This document shows positions 1-9,300 of a stretch of DNA of 10,664 nucleotides, piece after piece; within the stretch, counting starts at the first letter, position 1, and the number at the start of each line of letters is the position of its first letter. The notes beneath the pieces are model-generated. The model searched no databases. It was not told the DNA's origin and saw only the letters and a program-made list of their open reading frames with translations. Made by a program: the position numbers and the translations under genes. This DNA is from Parachlorella kessleri (taxonomy: Eukaryota; Chlorophyta; Trebouxiophyceae; Chlorellales; Chlorellaceae), in NCBI GenBank assembly GCA_001598975.1, contig BBXU01000356.1, positions 1 through 10,664 of the forward strand, in the 5' to 3' direction.

Positions 1-176
1 GGGGTGCACGTTCAACGGAGACTGACAGCATAGCAGTTGCGCATCAAGCAGGCTGTCAAGCTGCAAGCGTAGCTGTGTTGCCCGTCACGCCTGCTCTTGG
101 GGTGCCGTGCCACATGTGCTACCTAGCAATTAGTCATGGCGACCCTGCATGCACCCGCTGCCTGTGTTCCCCGCAG
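1..176 (+). other. 3' part of an intron of the carotenoid oxygenase gene
   Basis: No reading frame here resembles the upstream part of a carotenoid oxygenase, and stops occur in all frames. The stretch ends in a pyrimidine-containing acceptor (CCCCGCAG, AG at 175-176). The first recognisable coding sequence follows directly, with two bases of a split codon. I therefore read it as intron; its donor lies outside the window. A tiny unrecognised exon near the very start cannot be excluded. Confidence 0.6.
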
Positions 177-2522
177 TGCTACCGGAGGTGCCCCTGTACC
201 TGAGCCCGATCTCGTTTTTGACTGGCAAGCCCACAGACCACCAAGTGTTCAAGTGGGTTCCAGAGGAAGCCACGCTGCTGCATGTCGTGAGCCACCAGAC
301 TGGCCAGGCAAGTAGTAGTCTGGCTGTGGTGGCGTGTGAGCCTCCACGTGAAGCATTGGGGCTTGGCATCCTCCACACAGCTCCGACGGTAGTGAACTGT
401 CGTGAGTGTGATGGCGGGTGTCGTCGAGGTACCTGGGAGGATTACAAGCCGCATGAGCCTGCCAGGGTGGCAGCAGAAACATGTATAGCAGCTCCTCTCA
501 AGCACAGGGTATTCATGCCTGTCTATCTGTCCTGTTGTCTGACCCGTGCGGGTCATTTTCATGGCGCACACTGGGCTCCCAGGGTGGCGGTTTGGGCCCA
601 TTCCAGGCTGCCGCGCGAAGGCCTCACTCAGGTTGGACAGAGTTGGTCGCTGTGTTAGGGAGCTATGAACTGCAACAGGCGCTTCATGCGGACGATGGGT
701 TTGGGTGGGACCGGTGAGGCGACACTGAGCTGAGGATTGTGCAGTCACTCACTGCAGGTCACTACATACCAGGTGCCTGCCTGCCTGGTGATGCATTGGG
801 TAAACGCCTTTGAGTCAGATGACGGAAGGTAGGTTCATCATTGAGCCTGTTGCTAGGCTTCTCCGGCCTGCTTAGCCCTGTCTGTCATACTTACGGGACT
901 GTAAGCAAGCTCGGACAGGCGAGTAAAAGTGCAGCTGCTACTACTCTTGGTGACCGCGGTTGGGTTAGGGAGCAGATTTAGGGTACACAGGAATTCGTTA
1001 TACCTGCCCAGCCTCATGCTGGTCGTGCTTTTCATCTGATGACCCGCGGCCGGCCTCCTTGACCTCAGATAATGGTTCCAGCAAGGTTCTAACCCAGCAC
1101 AAGCTTACTGTTGATTTGTAGATATCTACACCTGGACGCTGCAGTTTACGACGATGCCTCTCAGCTCAACCGGCTCACCCTTGATTTCCTACGCAAGGGG
1201 CGAGCCACGGGGCAGGAGGTGGCTGACGCCCACTACAGGCGGCTCACCATCGACCTGCAGGCTCCTCCTGGTGGGTCCAGGGGTACACATTAGTCGTAGC
1301 GGTAGTAATGTAGTCATCATTCGTGGTTGGTCATCAGCATGACATCCTTGACGGGCAGCTGACCACTGGCAGTTGTTTGCAGGGCACTGGCAGTGGGTGG
1401 CGGGAGGGCTGACAGTGCCGGCGTTGTCGCTGGGGAAGACCACTTGGTTGCCCGCTCTGTCCGGTGCTGGCTGCTATGAATGCAGGACTCAATGTGCTGC
1501 TCGTTCAATCGCACCCTTGTTAAGGGTGGCTGGTGGTAAAGGGCAGCTGGTGGGCCTTGAGGGGTGCAGTTGGCCTATAACAGAGAGGCACCTGTTATGG
1601 CAGTTTACTGGTGTTGTAAGTTACTCCATGTGCAAAGGTACCGCTAGTCGCCTCACAGCTCCTGTTGAACCTGAGAAGTTTGTTCCCCATGCTAGCAAGG
1701 CTTGCTCATGCTGAAGCCCAAGGTCACACTTGCTTGGTCGTGTAGGGACTCAGCTGGCGGGCTGGCAGCCGCTCATAGATGACGAGTCCTCTTACGGCCA
1801 CCACTTTGAGTTCCCTTCAAGCAGCCCCTCAAACAGCTGTCGGCCCTACCGGTACGCATATGGTGTGTGCGCTGTGCGCCCTACCAACACCGACAATGCC
1901 TATGTCAAGATGGACAACCAGGAGCGCACCTGCAAGGTATGGCAGCTCTTGCCGGCGGCTAGTATGACCAGGAGATGTGTAGCTATCTACTGACAGCGCT
2001 GGGTGGAAGGCTTGCCTTGGGGTATTGAATGGCAGGCCTCTGGGAGGGAGAAAAATCTTCTCTGGCTGCTGCTCCCTGGTTGACATGAAGCCGCAGACAC
2101 CCAGCAGCTGCTTAGGCCGGGGCCACCCCTGGGGCACTGATGCGGGGGGGAGTTGCGCTTTTCCCAAGCTTGTAGCCTAACAGAAGGCCTGCCCCACTCA
2201 TATACACCCAATGGCTAATTAAATCTGGGGGGCTGCTGAAAGAGCTGCTCCCTGGCCGTGCCCGTCATCCTCCCCCTGGTCACCTCTGGTGCCTTCCCTG
2301 CAGGTCTTCCCCCTGCCTGGAGGCATCGGCGGGGAGCCCAGGTTTGTTCCCGCCCCCAACCCAGCCTCCGAGGATGACGGCATCCTGCTGGGCACCGTGG
2401 TCCAGCCCGATGGGAACGCGGCCATGGTGTTCCTGGATGGCCGGAGCATGGAGGAGGTGGCCCGGGCGGTACTGCGGTACGGGCTGCCCTTTGGCTTCCA
2501 CGGCACCTTCATTCCCAGCTAA
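177..2522 (+). CDS. Carotenoid cleavage oxygenase (RPE65/BCO superfamily), C-terminal part, 5 exons, 5'-truncated
   Basis: Exons 177-307, 758-828, 1122-1270, 1746-1936 and 2304-2522 (TAA) join in phase and give 252 complete C-terminal residues; the family usually has about 500. These are non-heme Fe(II) oxygenases that cleave double bonds of carotenoids or apocarotenoids; the seven-bladed propeller holds iron with four His. Visible family motifs, in order: a blade strand (FLTGK, then FKWVPEEATLLHVV); MHWVNAFE, whose His (794-796) matches the third iron ligand; FEFP and GEPRFVP, which carry the two second-shell Glu positions; RPYRYAYG; EDDGILL; and a terminal FGFHGTF with the last His (2499-2501). 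The first two ligand His would lie upstream of the window. Split codons (AG|A at 828/1122, G|GG at 1270/1746) support the joins. The EDDG and FGFHGTF blocks look more BCO/RPE65-like than plant CCD1-like. Substrate and cleavage site cannot be read from this part. Confidence 0.9.
308..757 (+). other. GC-AG intron of the carotenoid oxygenase gene
   Basis: The exon ends ...GGCCAG and the intron starts GCAAGT, the standard context of a U2-type GC donor (CAG|GCAAGT). It ends ACTGCAG at 757. Joining at phase 0 gives SHQTGQ|VTTYQVPA followed by MHWVNAFE, which matches family spacing. The GT donor candidate at 286 (GTGAGC) would drop the TGQ residues and fit the family less well. Stops occur in the 307 frame within the intron. 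Confidence 0.75.
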
Positions 2523-3254
2523 GGGAGCCTGGTGCTGCGGGAAGTTAGCGCCTCAAAGGCTGTCCACTGGGCATGGCAGTAGCAGTCGGCCTGCTGACAT
2601 GAGGTTTTTGAAGTGCTCTAGGCGAAGTCTAGCGCTTGTCCCAAGGGGGGTGCAATGTACAAGCTCATGCTGCCAGTTAGCGGGCACGGCTCTGGGCAGT
2701 TATACCGGTGCGACCTGCCAGTACTGATCCAAGGTTTGAGGAAAGGTGGCAGGTAGTGCGAACTGAGAGGAGATAGGGTTGAGATTATACTGTCAGGGTT
2801 GTTCGCAAGTATGCTCATGGGTCTTGCCTGGGCCAAGGTATGCTCCGGAGCCAGCATGTGTAGTGTACCACATGTAGTGCCAGCTGGATGTGGGCTTGGA
2901 GGTGCGCGTCTCGCGTCCTGCTACTGAGAGCAAAGAACAAGAGAGATGCGCCATAGACGGCAATGTTAATGGGCGCAAACGGCTCAGTGATCCTGCACTG
3001 CTTTTGCATGCCATTGGCTTGAACTCTGGACACACAACTCATTAGTCCTGATATGGGCCCTTCACGGTGCAGCGCAGCTGCCAGTAGTACAAGGACATTG
3101 CACCTGTCATCTTGTGTCAGAGAAGAGTCCCTATGTGAGATTTTGTATATACAGTTTCCTGAATACTGCACATGTGGACTTGGAAGGTCTTCTTGGAGGC
3201 CTGCTATGATGGCAGTGCCATCACCAAGCCGGCCTGCCACCCAACCTACCCAAC
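2523..3254. other. Convergent intergenic region (3' UTRs), no gene seen
   Basis: The carotenoid oxygenase stop (2522, +) and the PLP enzyme stop (3255, -) face each other across 732 nt. Open frames here on both strands have no recognisable domain, good splice context or conserved motif, so the region probably holds the two 3' UTRs. I did not find the TGTAA polyadenylation element used by Chlamydomonas in the expected orientation for either gene. Confidence 0.6.
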
Positions 3255-6075
3255 TCACAGCTGCTCCACAGCATCTAAAAGCTGCTGCACCTCCCGCTCA
3301 GTGTTATAATAATGCACCGACACCCTCACTACCTCCTGGATTCCTCGGCTCTCGAAGTCGAGCCGGCTGGAACCCGCCCGGGAGACTGCTACGTTGATCT
3401 TGTTGGCTGCCAGACGCTGCTGGATGGAGTCCGCGGGCATGCCAGCCTGCAAAGCACCAAGGGGCCTATAAGGACACCGGAATTGCTCGGTTTGGCTGAC
3501 CTCAACAACAGATGGCAAGCTTCACCAACAAGGTATGTGAAGCAAGGAAAAGCAGGCAAATGCACATTCAAGCAAGCCCGAAAGCATGACTGCTCCAGCC
3601 CCGTCAATACAGGTCACGCCTACCTCTCTCCTCAGCTCGCAATGGCTGCCTGTCACTCACAATTTAACCACACTGCTGAGGTATGCGCCCTGGCACAAGA
3701 CGGCACCATTCACCCGGGCTGCAGCAGTGGATGCAGTACTGCCCCTACCGAATTCATTGATGCCGCCCAGCGCTTCCAGCCTGCAAGGACACCTGCGGGT
3801 CCCCACCTTAGTAAAGCTGACAATGCCGCACAGGATCCTCCCTTGGTCCCACACCCGCACCCCGGGCAGGGCCATTAGGCCTGCCCGCAGAATGTGAGCC
3901 AACTTCTGGACCCGGGGCCAAATGGTGTCAGCCACCCCTAGCTGCAGGCAGTAATCCACAGCCACCCCCAGGCCCACCTGTAACAACATGCCAAGGTCTA
4001 AGTTCAAGATAAGGACTCTGAAGGCAAATGTAGCCAGCCGGCTCTGGCTTAATGAGGAAGTCCACAGCAAACACCGAGAACGCCGGCAAGCACAGTTACA
4101 GTCGGGCATGTTTCCTTAAGATTGGGCTGGTTCTAATAATGCTCTAGCTGGGGGTACACAGGAGGAAGCAGACACAGCGTCACAAGCTTGGTAGCGGCAT
4201 GTACGATACAGGAGAAGTGGGGTCTTTTTTGGGTAGTATGGACGGATGCCTTCCCCCTGTCTAGCCAGCACCAACTTCAGTACAGCACCCAGTCGCCTCA
4301 AGCTCGGTCTAACAGCGGGATACAGGTGGCACTGCAGTAGAAGTGTCAAACTCCTGTCAGGGTGCCATCATGTGCTTGCAACCCATCTGCCTGCCAAAAT
4401 GACTGTTATCACATGGTCATGAGTCAGTTCACCTTGGCTGCGAAGCTCATCTCGTAACACTCAAACCTCTTGGCAGTGGGCTCCAGCTGGTAAGTGTCCT
4501 TGGCAACCCACCGGGCGCCCACATTGTCAAGAACGGCTGGCTCAAACCGGTCCATAACATCCCTGCAATCAACCTTGGGTGCCACACCTGCGAGTGAGAA
4601 CTGATGACTGGGCTGGTCGGCTAGCGCAATCACCCTTGCAACTACAGTCCACTAGGGAACAACTGATGGCTTAGCCTTTCAGAAATGTCAGCAGGCAAAT
4701 ACAGATTGAGCGGTGGTTGAGAGGTAGGCGTAGCACATCTGCTGCCTGGCGGCGAGAGTTAGGGCAAGCGCCCGACCCAGGGCACCTGGACGCATAGAGG
4801 AAGCCGCTGCCTCGAGGTGCCCTCAGAAACTTGCGGCCCGTTGCCGACAGGAAGTCACAGCCCAGCCGCTGCACATCCACTGGTACTTGGCCAACTGCTT
4901 GGCAAGCGTCAAGCATGTAGAGGATGCCGTGCCGCTTGGCCAGCTTTCCAAGTCCCTCGGCGTCATACACCTTGCCTGCAAGAGGAAATGGATATCATGC
5001 TGTGGTTGCCGTTCCTAGTTGCCAGGTGCACAGCATCGTGCCGCCCATGGCAATGGTTTTAAAAGGCAAAGGCCCCTCCCCCTGCCTTGGCAAAGACCCC
5101 CTTTGGTGTTTCAATTGACGGAGGGGCAAGTAAGTTGAACTTTGACTGACCAATGTCATTGATAAGGCACTTGCCTGAGCTTGTTGGGATGTAGGTGACA
5201 CTGATTAGGACGGGCTTGGCGCCATCCAAGATCATGCGTTCAGCAGCAGGCAAGTCGAGGTCCCCTCCAGCTGTCTCAGGTATAACCTCGATCTGGACGC
5301 CGGTTCGCTTCTTCAGCTGAAGGTATGCAATGTAGTTGCTGCCTGCAAGCGGGGCCAAGGTAAGCGAGCTGCTTTGGTCTTTGTCTTAGTGTGAGAAAGT
5401 CGTGGGTGTGTCAAATTAGCAGTCAGTTAGCCCATGCTTTTAGGTTTTGCGTCTTCAAGCTAGAGGAAAACTCAACGAAGCAGGCACAGGGCTGCTATCT
5501 CGCTCACCATACTCTGCAACAGATGTGAGCAGCCGGTCGCCAGGCTTCCACAGCCAAGCCAGCCCATAAACAACCTGCTGCCAGGCCACCGTTGCGGAGG
5601 TCACCACCGCAACCTCTGACGGCTGGCAGTTGATGAGGGAGGCAATGAGAGAATAGGGACGCTCAAGGGCAGCTACGTAGCGGTCGACGGCCTCATACCT
5701 GCGGTGGGGTGATGGGCGGGGGAAGCGGTCTGAGCAGGCAGTGGTGCAGCTCCCTGAGCTAATCAACATGTTTAAAATGCAGCATATGCGCGGCCCTGAT
5801 AGTGATGTGTCCTCAGGCAAAGTCTTCAGCAACGCACTGTTCACCAATTACCCGCCGATGGTGGCTTCTGCTTTCAGGTACTGTTCCACTGCCAGCAAGA
5901 CTGGGGTTGGTGGGAGGCTGGCGCCTGCGTTGTTAAAGTGGACGACGTGCTCGGTGCCAGGAGTGTCATCACGAAGCTTGAGCAACGACAATTCACTTGA
6001 ACTTGAGGCAGGATGTAGGTACCTAGTGTGTGCCTCGTCCAACAAGGACTTTTCTTTGAACAGTTGCGCACCCAT
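3255..6075 (-). CDS. Class V aminotransferase-fold PLP enzyme (NifS/CsdA-like superfamily), complete, 7 exons, 421 aa
   Basis: Exons on the minus strand, in transcript order: 6075-5852, 5698-5508, 5342-5175, 4975-4786, 4562-4433, 3977-3807 and 3446-3255. They sum to 1266 nt in one frame, from ATG (6075) to TGA. Length fits the roughly 400-residue family. Visible features: FNNAGAS (47-53) near the N terminus, typical of class V enzymes binding the substrate carboxylate; EVAVVTSAT (about 98-106), the cofactor phosphate region; DACQAVGQ with Asp217, which pairs with the pyridine nitrogen; and [18 protein letters not shown] with Lys243 as Schiff-base lysine. The C-terminal domain has CGIVSF and [11 protein letters not shown]. 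The loop that in SufS/CsdA carries catalytic Cys reads [10 protein letters not shown], without Cys, so cysteine desulfurase activity is unlikely. C-S lyase (for example EgtE-like), epimerase or another PLP reaction are possible. No clear transit peptide. Diverges from the gene at 6313. The fold is secure, the substrate unknown. Confidence 0.92.
4976..5174 (-). other. GC-AG intron 3 of the PLP enzyme gene, flanked by an 8-nt direct repeat
   Basis: On the minus strand the exon ends at 5175 (CTCAG) and the intron begins GCAAGT; it ends TTGCAG at 4976. Joining at phase 1 gives [21 protein letters not shown] leading into LYMLDACQ, as the family requires. Both edges carry the same octamer CAGGCAAG (5177-5170 and 4978-4971). 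The junction could slide within the repeat, but only the GC...AG placement gives accepted splice ends; the nearby GT (5170-5169) would need an AA acceptor. Confidence 0.8.
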
Positions 6076-6312
6076 GGCTTTCTGATCTGGCGTTCGGTTT
6101 GTATAGGAGGGTTTCTGTGCTGATGAGGAGGCTTTAGCGCCTTGCCATAGGCCCAGCAGGCCCAGCAGCCTTCCTCTGCAATACTGACCCTTGGACGGGT
6201 TGCCCGGTAATTGTAGGCCTTGATCCTGAAAGTGTCTACACGATCATATGTTCCAGCCCAGGGAAGCTGCTTTAGCGGCGGGGTAGCTTTTGAAAGCTTT
6301 AGGCTGTGTAGG
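6076..6312. promoter_or_regulatory. Short intergenic region between divergent genes, likely bidirectional promoter with both 5' UTRs
   Basis: Only 237 nt separate the ATG of the PLP enzyme (6075, -) from the proposed ATG of the module-repeat protein (6313, +), so both promoters and 5' UTRs probably overlap here. I see no convincing TATA box on either strand. A perfect tandem 9-mer, GGCCCAGCA twice, sits at 6150-6167. The assignment rests on gene arrangement, not on a recognised promoter motif. Confidence 0.5.
6248..6286 (+). other. Possible upstream ORF (12 codons) before the start at 6313
   Basis: ATG at 6248 opens a 12-codon frame that ends in TAG at 6284-6286, 26 nt before the proposed main ATG and in a different frame. 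If transcription starts upstream of it, the main ORF would need leaky scanning or reinitiation. The transcription start is unknown, so this may be untranscribed promoter DNA. Confidence 0.25.
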
Positions 6313-9300
6313 ATGCAGTCGCCTGCTGAGGAGCTTTTCGAAGCCGTGCAGGAGCGCAACGGGCTGCTTTCACGAGCAGTGGACGTGATCAGCACGCTAC
6401 AGGTGGAGCCTGGCAGTCGTTGTCTTCGTCTGATCAGAGTTGTTCACGAGAGGCGGTGCTTCAAACGCCCAGCATATTCGATGTTACCTTGCAGGTTGAC
6501 GTAGCAGGGCTGCTATGGGAGCTGGACGAGGAGGAAGGCCTGGCTACTGCAAGTCTGTGCAGCAGCAAGGCGCCGTCGCCAGCAGCCACAGTGGCACAGC
6601 CTGCTGGCTTGGCAAACCACGGCCCTGCCGGCGGCACAGCAGACGCAAAGACCACGGAAGGAGAGCTGTATGGTGCTGTCCTACAGCGTAACAACCTGCT
6701 GCACCGAGTTGTGGACACAATAGAGCGGCTACAGGTGCGAGCAATACGCGGGCAGTGCACCTGGCTCAGGATGGCGGCTGATCATTCCATCGCCGACTTG
6801 GATCATCCTGAACACGCGCCGGAGAGTTTTGTGTCCGAGGGCTGGCCTATCCCTTTGCAAGTGTTTCGAGCAATTTGCCTTCATAGTTATGCTGGGGTAG
6901 CAGTTGAGCGCTGTGAACCCTGCCTCACTTCTGCAGGTTGACGCACATGGACTGCTTTGGGAGATTGATAAGCTTGGCTCCACACAGCCCTCGCTGGGCA
7001 CAGAGGAGCCCTTGTACTCTCCAATACCCTTTCCTACACTCTCACCTGACCTGCCTGCCAGCCTCAATGCCCAGCACTCTACCACCACTTACACAGCAGC
7101 AGCAGCCCCAGATGGGGTCCACCCAGAATCCGCTGCAATGCTTGTCGGTCACACTGGCGCAGGCTTGCTGGTAAGCGATGACATGGCGGCGCAGCGGGAT
7201 ATAGCTGTGCAGCAGGAGCCCACTATAAGGCCGCCAGTAACTGCTGTTCCCGCTGGAGCCAAGCCACCCCTCACTGCTGCTGTTGCAGCGGTGGCGCCTG
7301 CGTCAGTGCCACTAGTGGGCGCAGTAGCTGGGGCAGGGTCGGCAGCAGCAGCAGCGGCAGCAGGTGGACAGACATCGGCAAATTCAGAAACGGCGGCAGC
7401 AGGCGCCTGGGCAGATATGGAAGCCTGTTTGGCAGCCGCTGCTTCAAAAGGAGGAGCTAGTGCTGGGCCTACAATTTCATCAATCGCAGAAGACTCGAGC
7501 AGTATAGCAAGCAGGCCTGAGTTAGCACAAGCAGGCCTGGCACCTGTACCAGTCTCACCGCCTGCTGCCATGGCTTTGATTAGCAAAGCAGAAGCATCTA
7601 CGGCGGCTGCGTCCCCACTGCTTCAGACAGTGGACCTTGTAGTAGCGGATACCATCCTGGACGGGGCTGCCCTCAGCCCACACACAGCGGCCTTTGTAAG
7701 CAGGGCATTTGCTGCCAGGGAGGCGCAGGCTGCGCAAGACGCTGTGGATATGGACTTGCGCAGCGCTGCTTACGGGCAGGCGGCTGGGGCGGAGGCGGCC
7801 AAGTAAGTTCTTGTCAAGGCCCAAGCCTGCAGACTGCGCTGATGAAGAGCTATGCTACGCTGGAAGTGAGACTGTACATCTTACAAAGCTGATGATTTAT
7901 ATGTGAGCTGAACCCATCTTTAACATCCAAGGAGAGCACCGCCTTCTCCAAGCAATCGCTATGGCTCACAGGTGCACCCCAAGTAGATTTCAGTATTTGC
8001 CTGATGCGTCCAGAGTAGCCTGCCCGCAGGATGCAGACTGTCCGGCGGCAGCTGGAGCATGAGCTGCGCTCAGTAGCCAGCAGGGAAGCAAGCACCACAC
8101 CCGCTTATCTCCATCAGAACCTCCAAGCTGCCTTTGCAGCCGTGGCTAGCGTCGCGCCCATGGCCAGCATTGGGCCTGCAGCTAGCATCGGACAGGCAGG
8201 TACAATTGGGCCTGCAAGCAGCCAGGCTGGCCTTGGAGAGCAGCTGGCACGAGGCTCCCACTTTGCTGACACCAACCTTCTTGCAGCGCTGGGAGGTGGC
8301 GAAGCCTCTCCAGGGGCACAGGAGCAGCAGCACCAACAGCTGCCGCACTCTGAGCTAGTCAGCCAGCTGAGTACGCTGAGGGCTGAAGCAAGCCTTGGTG
8401 AGGCAAGCAGAGAGCAGACACAGGGGCTGCAGGCGCAACTCCCCAAGGGGCAGGCTGCTGACGTTGCAACGACTCCTATCGCCCCTTCCTTAGACTTCAG
8501 GGCGCACCAGTCCCCTGAGCAGGCAGGTCTACCACTTGCTCTGGCAGGCGGGGGGCGGTCCGGGCCTGGAGGGGTGGTAGCGCTGGACAGTGAACAGGCT
8601 GTAGGAGTTGGTGCATATCCCGCCAGCACTGGCATCTTCAGCGCGCCTGCCCTTGCCCAGAGGAAGGCTGCTGCCGCCGCCAACACCGTCAGCGGTGGAA
8701 TCGCCAACAGCGGTGGTGGTGGCAGCATCAGCGGTGCGCCCCACGGCAGTGGTGTTCCTGCGCAGACAGGCAGCTTCCTTGCTCGAGTGCTAAAGGCGGC
8801 TCAGAGCTTTCAACCAGACCCTCACACTGACGCTCAGCCTGGAGCGCAACACACTGCTGATGTCCCACCGGCTGCTCCGGGAGCAGAGTCAAGCTTGGGC
8901 AGCAATTCAGGCAAGTGTTGGCAAGATAGACTCACAGATAAAGGCAACCATAGACTGTCACCTGAACAGGTATGCTTGCAGGTATCATATGTTTCAGACC
9001 CATTAGCAGGCTAGGTTAAGCATGCATGAGACGCAAGCCATCTGTGGCATGTGCAGTTGAAGGAGGTAATGGAGATCATGGGCGCCTTACAGCCCAGACC
9101 GGCGTGCCGCCTCCGGACATGCCTGGGACGGATTCGTGGGAACAGCAGGTGCAGGAAATACTGGTCCGTGTGCCGGGAGCCACAGTGATCGGCCCCACAG
9201 CGCAGGAAGCCCTGGCAGCCATGCCAGCAGTCACCGAGTCCCCTAAAATTGCTGCTGCTGAGAGGGTTGGGCTGGGCTCCGGCCATGCGCCTCACCAGTC

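Noticed and set aside
179..748. Long minus-strand open frame opposite the first carotenoid oxygenase exons
   Set aside because: It overlaps two well-supported plus-strand exons and a GC-AG intron, has no recognisable motif, and is explained as an antisense shadow.
1271..1745. Possible extra carotenoid oxygenase exon (an open frame runs 1373-1714)
   Set aside because: Its translation has no family resemblance, and joining 1270 to 1746 at phase 1 already gives expected family spacing up to FEFP.
2344..2727. Plus-strand frame overlapping the last carotenoid oxygenase exon
   Set aside because: It is the +1 shadow of the exon carrying EDDGILL and FGFHGTF, and its Cys/Ser/Trp-rich product resembles no family.
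2815..3258. 147-codon minus-strand frame in the convergent intergenic region
   Set aside because: It lies in the probable 3' UTR of the PLP enzyme gene and has no domain or splice support.
3312..3878. 188-codon plus-strand frame
   Set aside because: It is antisense to exons 6-7 and the intervening intron of the PLP enzyme gene, which has much stronger evidence.
7342..7362. Trinucleotide run as evidence of a mobile element
   Set aside because: It is in frame, encodes Ala7 within an Ala-rich exon, and has no terminal repeats or transposase nearby.
8114..8728. 204-codon minus-strand frame rich in Cys, Ser, Pro and Leu
   Set aside because: It is the complement of Ala/Gly-rich coding sequence; reverse frames of GC-rich Ala runs are commonly open. 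No motif was seen.
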